Source of the DNA: Acanthamoeba sp. SK_2022b
Lineage: Eukaryota > Discosea > Longamoebia > Acanthamoebidae
Reading direction: 5' to 3'
Length of the DNA: 12,443 nt
Assembly: GCA_027943245.1 (NCBI GenBank)
Contig: JANDJZ010001031.1
Location: 1 to 12,443, forward strand
Shown here piece by piece: positions 8,660 through 12,443 of the stretch. The notes beneath the pieces were generated by a model that worked only from the letters and a program-made list of their open reading frames with translations, was not told the DNA's origin and made no database searches. A program made the position numbers and the translations under genes. Each line of letters starts with the position of its first letter. The stretch's first letter is position 1.

Positions 8660-10123
8660 TTATGTGTGAGTATATTTGTGTATATTTTGTATTGTACATG
8701 TAGGGTGATTGGTGTATCTGTGTATGTTATCCATTTTCATTTTGTTGTGTGAACGTTTTATTGTTTTGGAGAGTGTAGAGTGGAGGCTGATCAGTTCATT
8801 CAGGGTACATTCTATGTGGGAGGTGTGGTAAGTGGTTGGTATAATGATTCCTTCTTCCAGCAATCGTAACCAAGTTCTTTTGCTAGTGCTGACCTCCATG
8901 CTCCAGTAGGGTGTTGGTGCTTTGCCTTTGGCTGGTAAGACGTGGTCCATTGTGTTCAAGATTCTTTGGTTTAATTGTGTAGATTGTTGATGTCTGTTGG
9001 TATCCTCATGTTGTTTGCTGCATAGTGCTTCTCTAAGTGCTTTTTTCTTTGGTTCTTCATCCAGTTTATACAGTGGTCTCTTGCTGTATCTGGTTTGGGG
9101 AGCATGTCCATCAAGTCTGGGTGTTTTGGTTTGTATTTTGATTTGTACCAAGTTGTGGTTGGTAGCAATTGGGGCTGGGAGGATCTCTGAGCTTACCATG
9201 CGTTGTTCCATGCCCTTATTTGTTAGGCAGTAGTCAATGTGGGTTGTTGTGATCTGCAGTTGGTCTTCTGTCTGCTTGGGTGCTGGTACATGTGTTTGTT
9301 GCACGTTGGGTTGAGCTTGTGGTGTATGTCACACACTTTTTTGGAGTTGATCAGGTCCCTGATTGCTTGATGTTTCCTTTGTTTGCCTGTCCTGCCATAG
9401 TTGGTCCACTTCTCGCCTGGTGCTGGCATTGCATTCCAGTCTCTGATCAGCATCAGAGGTATGTTGTTGATGTGTATGTGGTGGTTGAGGCTTTTTAACT
9501 GCATTTGCGGAAACCCATGCCATTGTTTTCCCATTTTTCTTTTTATCATTTATTATTGTAGAGTATGGTATGAGGCTCTCTTGGATGATGAAAGCTGTAC
9601 CGCTGCTTGGCTTTACCCTTCTCCTTATCCTTTTTTTGGTGTTGTTGCTGTTGTTATGCTCTGCAACTTTTGCTGTGCAGCTGGCAATTGTTGCTTCCCT
9701 GGATTTAAGGTTCCAGTTTATGGACAGTCTGTGTGCTGTCGCCGCCTTTTCTTCACCTGAGTAGTCCTCACTCCATTTTCCTACCTCTTGGATGGCTGCA
9801 ATATCCCAGTTGTTTGCTTTACAAAAGTCTGGTTTCTCTTTCCAGTTTTTCCAGATATTGAGGGAGACTATTGTTATGATGTTTGCCATTGCGTTGTGGT
9901 TATATTCTGTGATGGCTTGGCCATCCTTGGCATGTGCTGTGGGGATCCAGCTGGCCAGTATACATATAATGACTATTATCTGCACGTATTTTATTATTCT
10001 GTGGTTGTCTTGTGTTGTGTTGGTGCTGTTTATCTTGTTCCCACAGTTGGGTGTAGGTTTGGTTTTGTTGGGTCTTGTCTTTCTGGTTTGCTGTTTGTCT
10101 GTGCTCATATATGAGCTGCACAC
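8660..10123 (-). pseudogene. LINE APE-type endonuclease with N-terminal hydrophobic segment
   Basis: The frame opening at 10123 gives a Thr/Asn/Lys-rich start, a hydrophobic stretch IIVIICILASWIPTAHA (about residues 49-65), then endonuclease motifs IVSLNI (Asn 89) and IAAIQEV (Glu 113). A frame change between about 9330 and 9550 leads to PLMLIRDWNAM (about 9450-9430), where families usually have G-D-F/W-N-A. A second shift near 9250 leads to THIDYCLTNKG and IATNHNLVQIKI, where the conserved S-D-H appears as T-N-H. Apart from that lost Asp, the order fits the AP-endonuclease fold that nicks target DNA. The downstream linker, to 8660, resembles the EN-RT spacer. The domain is broken by two frameshifts and lacks a key catalytic residue. 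Confidence 0.82.
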
Positions 10124-10286
10124 TTAATGGTAGGCATGTTTGGTTGTGTTTGAATATAAGGTTGGCATGTTGTTGGTCCTCAGTTCTGTCCTTAGTGGTG
10201 TTGGTCCAGACCTTTGCTGACACCTGAGGCAGGTAGGTGAGGAGTATCAGGAATGCAAGGTGGTCTGAGGCATTGTGTTGCTGCAG

Positions 10287-10532
10287 GCATTGGTCCAAGG
10301 TGGCTATGCGCGCAAGGCCTACATCAAGCTAGGTAAGATATCATGTTACCCACCACAACACACAACACATAACACAACACACAACACACAACACACACAC
10401 ACAACATGAGCAGGGTTGACTCAAGTTTCTTCTCTATGTTTGTGCCTGCGTGCAGTGTGAGACATGGCCTACAGGGAAAACGTGGCGCTCGAGATTTTAC
10501 AGATGGAGAAGGACTACGTTGTTGCTGTTTAT
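10287..10532 (+). pseudogene. Embedded exon pair of a host-type IQ motif-RhoGEF gene
   Basis: Exon-like piece 10287-10332 follows TTGCTGCAG and ends at GTAAGA. It reads ALVQGGYARKAYIKL, close to an IQ calmodulin-binding motif (Q-x3-R-G-x3-R-x2-Y) with Arg replaced by Gln. After a 123 nt intron (10333-10455, ending GCGTGCAG) a second piece, 10456-10532, contains MAYRENVALEILQMEKDYV, which resembles helix 1 of the DH (RhoGEF) domain. A TGA at 10458-10460 lies in frame unless the acceptor is the GAG at 10459-10461; a further TGA follows at 10533. CpGs cluster here, unlike the surroundings. IQ-DH proteins would activate Rho/Rac GTPases. It is antisense to the LINE and lies between its ORF1-like and ORF2 parts. 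No further exons were found on either side, so it is a fragment. Confidence 0.55.
10344..10403 (+). repeat. CA-rich (ACACA)n-type simple repeat
   Basis: An imperfect tract of CAACACA and CA units lies inside the putative intron of the IQ-RhoGEF fragment. CA or GT arrays inside introns are also a hallmark of the WDR91-type gene in this window. Confidence 0.85.
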
Positions 10533-10558
10533 TGACTTTGAGGATAGATGTATTTTGT

Positions 10559-11626
10559 TTATAAGTCAAAGGAGTGTTTGTTGATTGAGATGCTCCTGGC
10601 CAGTTTGTGCTTCCTCTCCTGCTTGGCTCTAGTGTTCTCTCTGCACCTCTTCTTTTTTCCTTCTGTCCAGTCTTGCTGCAGCCCTTTCTTTGGCTGCTTG
10701 CACATGCTGATCATAGTTGGGGCGTTCTTCCTCTGGGGTGTAGATTGACACTTCCAGGGGTCAGCTGTGCCTGCCCAACTTTGGCTTTTTGCCTGCTTGT
10801 GTGTTGGGGGTAGTTGTGCATTGTCTGGTGGGGTTGTGTTGAGGTATGTACCATTGAGTTGCAGGGCTTTTTCTTGGGCTTGGCTGGTGAGGAAGCTGTA
10901 GTTCCCAGGGTAGGAGTTTCCTGGTTTCCTTGTCCTTGCCCAGGTAGACTGATATGTGCCTGCGGTTTTCTCAACCAGTTTCATCAGTCCAGGCCAGCTG
11001 CTCTTCCTGTTTATGGTACTGATCAAGACTGTGAACAGTTCCAAGTAGAAATTCTATCTCCATGGTGCCAGGACACAGCTCCCTTGTAGATCTTGTGTTG
11101 CCAGCAGAGGTTGTTTGCCAGTTCATCCATTCATGTAACAATCAGGTAGAGCGTGGTTGTCTTGAAGATGAGCTTGAAATCAGTTGATGTCATTGTTATC
11201 TCTCTGTTGGTAGCAAGGCAAACCACTCAGATGATGTCTTTGCTCTCAATGTTGTCCTGGTATTCAGGCAGAAGTCAGAGCAAGAGGGTGCAGTTCCTAT
11301 TGTTCTCCTCATCTTCCTCTTCTTCCACTCCTCCCCTAGCCAGTATTCCTTAGCCTCAGTAGTGGGTCTCTAGGAATTTCATCACCTTGTCAAGCTTATC
11401 ACTCTTCATTTCAATGATTATCTTCTTCTTGATCTCTGAGTAGTTGAACTCATTTGCCTGCCAGTGGATCCCCTTGTCATGTAGGAGTTCCACAGTCTCT
11501 TGGACATCTGTCTTCTTGATACCTGTAATGATCAGGCACTCTCTTTCAGGTATTGGTAGGCAGGTAGGGTTATTCCTGTTGATGTCAGCAGCCTCTGTTG
11601 GTTTTTATGATGCTAGTCTTCTCCTC
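10559..11626 (-). pseudogene. LINE ORF1-like remains
   Basis: From about 11570 the frame gives ERECLIITGIKKTDVQETVE, then IKKKIIIEMKSDKLDKVMKF, to a TGA at 11358-11356. Hydrophobic strands alternate with charged helices, reminiscent of an RRM-like ORF1 domain. The same frame continues past several TGA and TAA codons through EEEEDEENNRN, YQDNIESKDII, VVCLATNREITMTSTDF and MDELANNLCWQHKIYKG to about 11050. A second open frame (11044-10559) is basic, with KPKKGLQQDWTEGKKKRC-like and RAKQERKHKLARSI sequence, compatible with nucleic-acid binding. It precedes ORF2 in the right order and strand, which is the main reason for calling it ORF1. The family link is inference, and the reading frame is clearly broken. 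Confidence 0.45.
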
Positions 11627-11630
11627 TTCC

Positions 11631-11852
11631 CGTTGCTCAAACGTCTCGCTTGTGTCTTTTTTGTCGTTTCTGGATAAAATGTTGAGAAACGGTATTTCTT
11701 TTAGGCCACAAGCAATCACACCACAGCCCTAGTCAAGGGATCGCCGAGACGTTGTATCTTTTTGATCCTGCAGCGTATACGAATTCTCCAATTCCTTAAA
11801 CGAGACATCACATCATAATCAATTTTAATTTAAATTCGAGTTATATCGAGTA
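11631..11852 (+). other. Upstream region of the right-hand gene
   Basis: CpGs return at 11631, marking host-like sequence. The last 50 nt before the ATG are very A/T-rich (about 11810-11850), much like the leader before the WDR91-type gene, and may hold the promoter. TTTCTTTTAG near 11694-11703 resembles a splice acceptor but has no identifiable partner. Confidence 0.4.
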
Positions 11853-12443
11853 ATGGATCCTTGGCGGGAGAGAGCTCAGCCACCACAGCAACAGAACCTC
11901 TACAGTAACGGCGCCCACCTACTCAGCCCCACACGTTCGCCTGCCGCTTCAAGGACTTCGTCGCGATTTTCCAACTACGCAGCCGCTGCTCCCCCTCCCT
12001 CCTCGTCCATCCCGCACCACACCGCCTCGTCGTCTCTTTCTTCATCCGCATCGGAAGAGAAGACCACAAATCGAGGCCGCAATCGTACGGCAGCCGATGG
12101 CCGCTCGAGCGCCCACAAGCTGCTCTCGTCTGGCAATAGTCGAGCCAGAAGTGGCCACGTCCACACCAGAGACAAAGATGAGCGTGAAGGCGAAGAAGAA
12201 GAAGGCGAAGATGATGGAGTGGGCAGCGAGGCCGAGCGGAAGCGTTTGAGCGGGTCGCCCGCCGCGAGCAGAGCGAGAAGGGACAACCACAAGCGCGTCG
12301 GTTCAGCCGGCAACGGCAACACCATGGCGGGCGACGGTCGCGACCGTTCGGTGGTGCTCTCCACCGCTTCTGTGGCCACGCGCCGCCCCGCCAAGCCCGC
12401 CGCGTCGGGCAGCGTTGCCCTCAGGCTTCGCGACGAGGTGCCC
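11853..12443 (+). CDS. Unrecognised low-complexity protein, N-terminal 197 residues (partial)
   Basis: An uninterrupted frame starts at ATG 11853 (MDPWRERAQPPQQQNLYSNG) and continues through the window end. An in-frame TAA at 11826-11828 supports this start. Composition is rich in Ser, Ala, Arg, Pro and Gly, with a Ser/Ala/Pro segment (about residues 37-67), an acidic run EREGEEEEGEDDG (about 111-123) and dispersed basic patches (ERKRL, RARRDNHKR). No signal peptide, membrane segment or folded domain is visible, so this is probably a disordered N-terminal region of a longer protein, perhaps nuclear or regulatory. GC and CpG content match the WDR91-type exons, indicating a host gene. The many stop-free opposite-strand frames here are composition effects. 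Confidence 0.75.
   Translation, partial: MDPWRERAQPPQQQNLYSNGAHLLSPTRSPAASRTSSRFSNYAAAAPPPSSSIPHHTASSSLSSSASEEKTTNRGRNRTAADGRSSAHKLLSSGNSRARSGHVHTRDKDEREGEEEEGEDDGVGSEAERKRLSGSPAASRARRDNHKRVGSAGNGNTMAGDGRDRSVVLSTASVATRRPAKPAASGSVALRLRDEVP

Larger units (their letters stand above)
3960..11630. mobile_element. Composite CpG-depleted block containing a decayed LINE-type element
   Basis: Base composition changes sharply at both ends: the flanking genes are GC- and CpG-rich, whereas this block is A/T-richer and nearly devoid of CpG in long stretches. It contains degraded ORF1-like, endonuclease, reverse transcriptase and RNase H sequences on the - strand, and the ORF2 C-terminal part on the + strand. 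I found no convincing target-site duplication, terminal repeat or poly(A) tail at either border, so the ends are set by composition alone. The block may hold more than one insertion. Confidence 0.6.

Noticed and set aside
9792..10127. + strand ORF with a strongly hydrophobic, multi-span-like protein
   Set aside because: It is the complement of the Lys/Asn/Gln-rich start of the LINE endonuclease frame; hydrophobicity follows from T/G-rich antisense codons.
10344..10403. Possible CRISPR-like or tandem repeat array
   Set aside because: Units are simple CA-type microsatellite without spacers.
3800..11760. Target-site duplication or terminal repeats bounding the repeat block
   Set aside because: I compared the two borders by eye and found no matching stretch beyond a few bases.
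11975..12394. 139-codon - strand ORF at the right end
   Set aside because: It lies opposite the right-hand gene; GC-rich, stop-poor sequence opens antisense frames without other coding evidence.
1..12443. tRNA or rRNA genes
   Set aside because: No cloverleaf with GTTC-type T-arm or rRNA core segment was recognised on either strand; a covariance-model scan would be needed to exclude small RNAs.

Overview
The window looks like nuclear DNA of a GC-rich, intron-dense, free-living protist. An amoebozoan such as Acanthamoeba would fit: short 70-145 nt GT-AG introns, GC-rich and CpG-rich exons, dinucleotide arrays inside introns. The species is an inference. Two host genes on the + strand flank about 7.7 kb of very different DNA.

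Left (1-3959): a complete 18-exon gene for a WDR91-type endosomal WD40 protein. Exons can be joined in phase from ATG 62 to TGA 3796-3798 to give about 633 residues. Several introns carry long GT, CA or GA arrays.

Middle (about 3960-11630): lower-GC, strongly CpG-depleted DNA holding a decayed non-LTR (LINE-type) retrotransposon. On the - strand, read right to left, are ORF1-like remains, an APE-type endonuclease, a reverse transcriptase that has lost its YADD region, and the first half of an RNase H domain. The second half of the RNase H, a CCHC-like zinc finger and the ORF2 tail lie further left on the + strand. One element with its 3' third inverted, or two tail-to-tail copies, would explain this. 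Between ORF1 and ORF2, antisense to the element, sit two exon-like pieces of a host-type IQ motif-RhoGEF (DH) gene, with an intron between them. A 97-codon + strand ORF (6632-6928) and a 1.3 kb stretch with no CpG at all (3960-5287) are not explained by the LINE.

Right (11631-12443): host-like sequence returns. A + strand gene starts at ATG 11853 and runs off the window; its visible 197 residues are low-complexity and apparently disordered.

The middle region reads as a methylation-type graveyard between two active genes. Several lost catalytic residues and in-frame TGA codons are what CpG-to-TpG/CpA change would produce. I see no intact novel system. The most unusual items are the RNase H split across strands, the embedded IQ-RhoGEF exons, and the complementary CA/GT arrays flanking one WDR91 exon.
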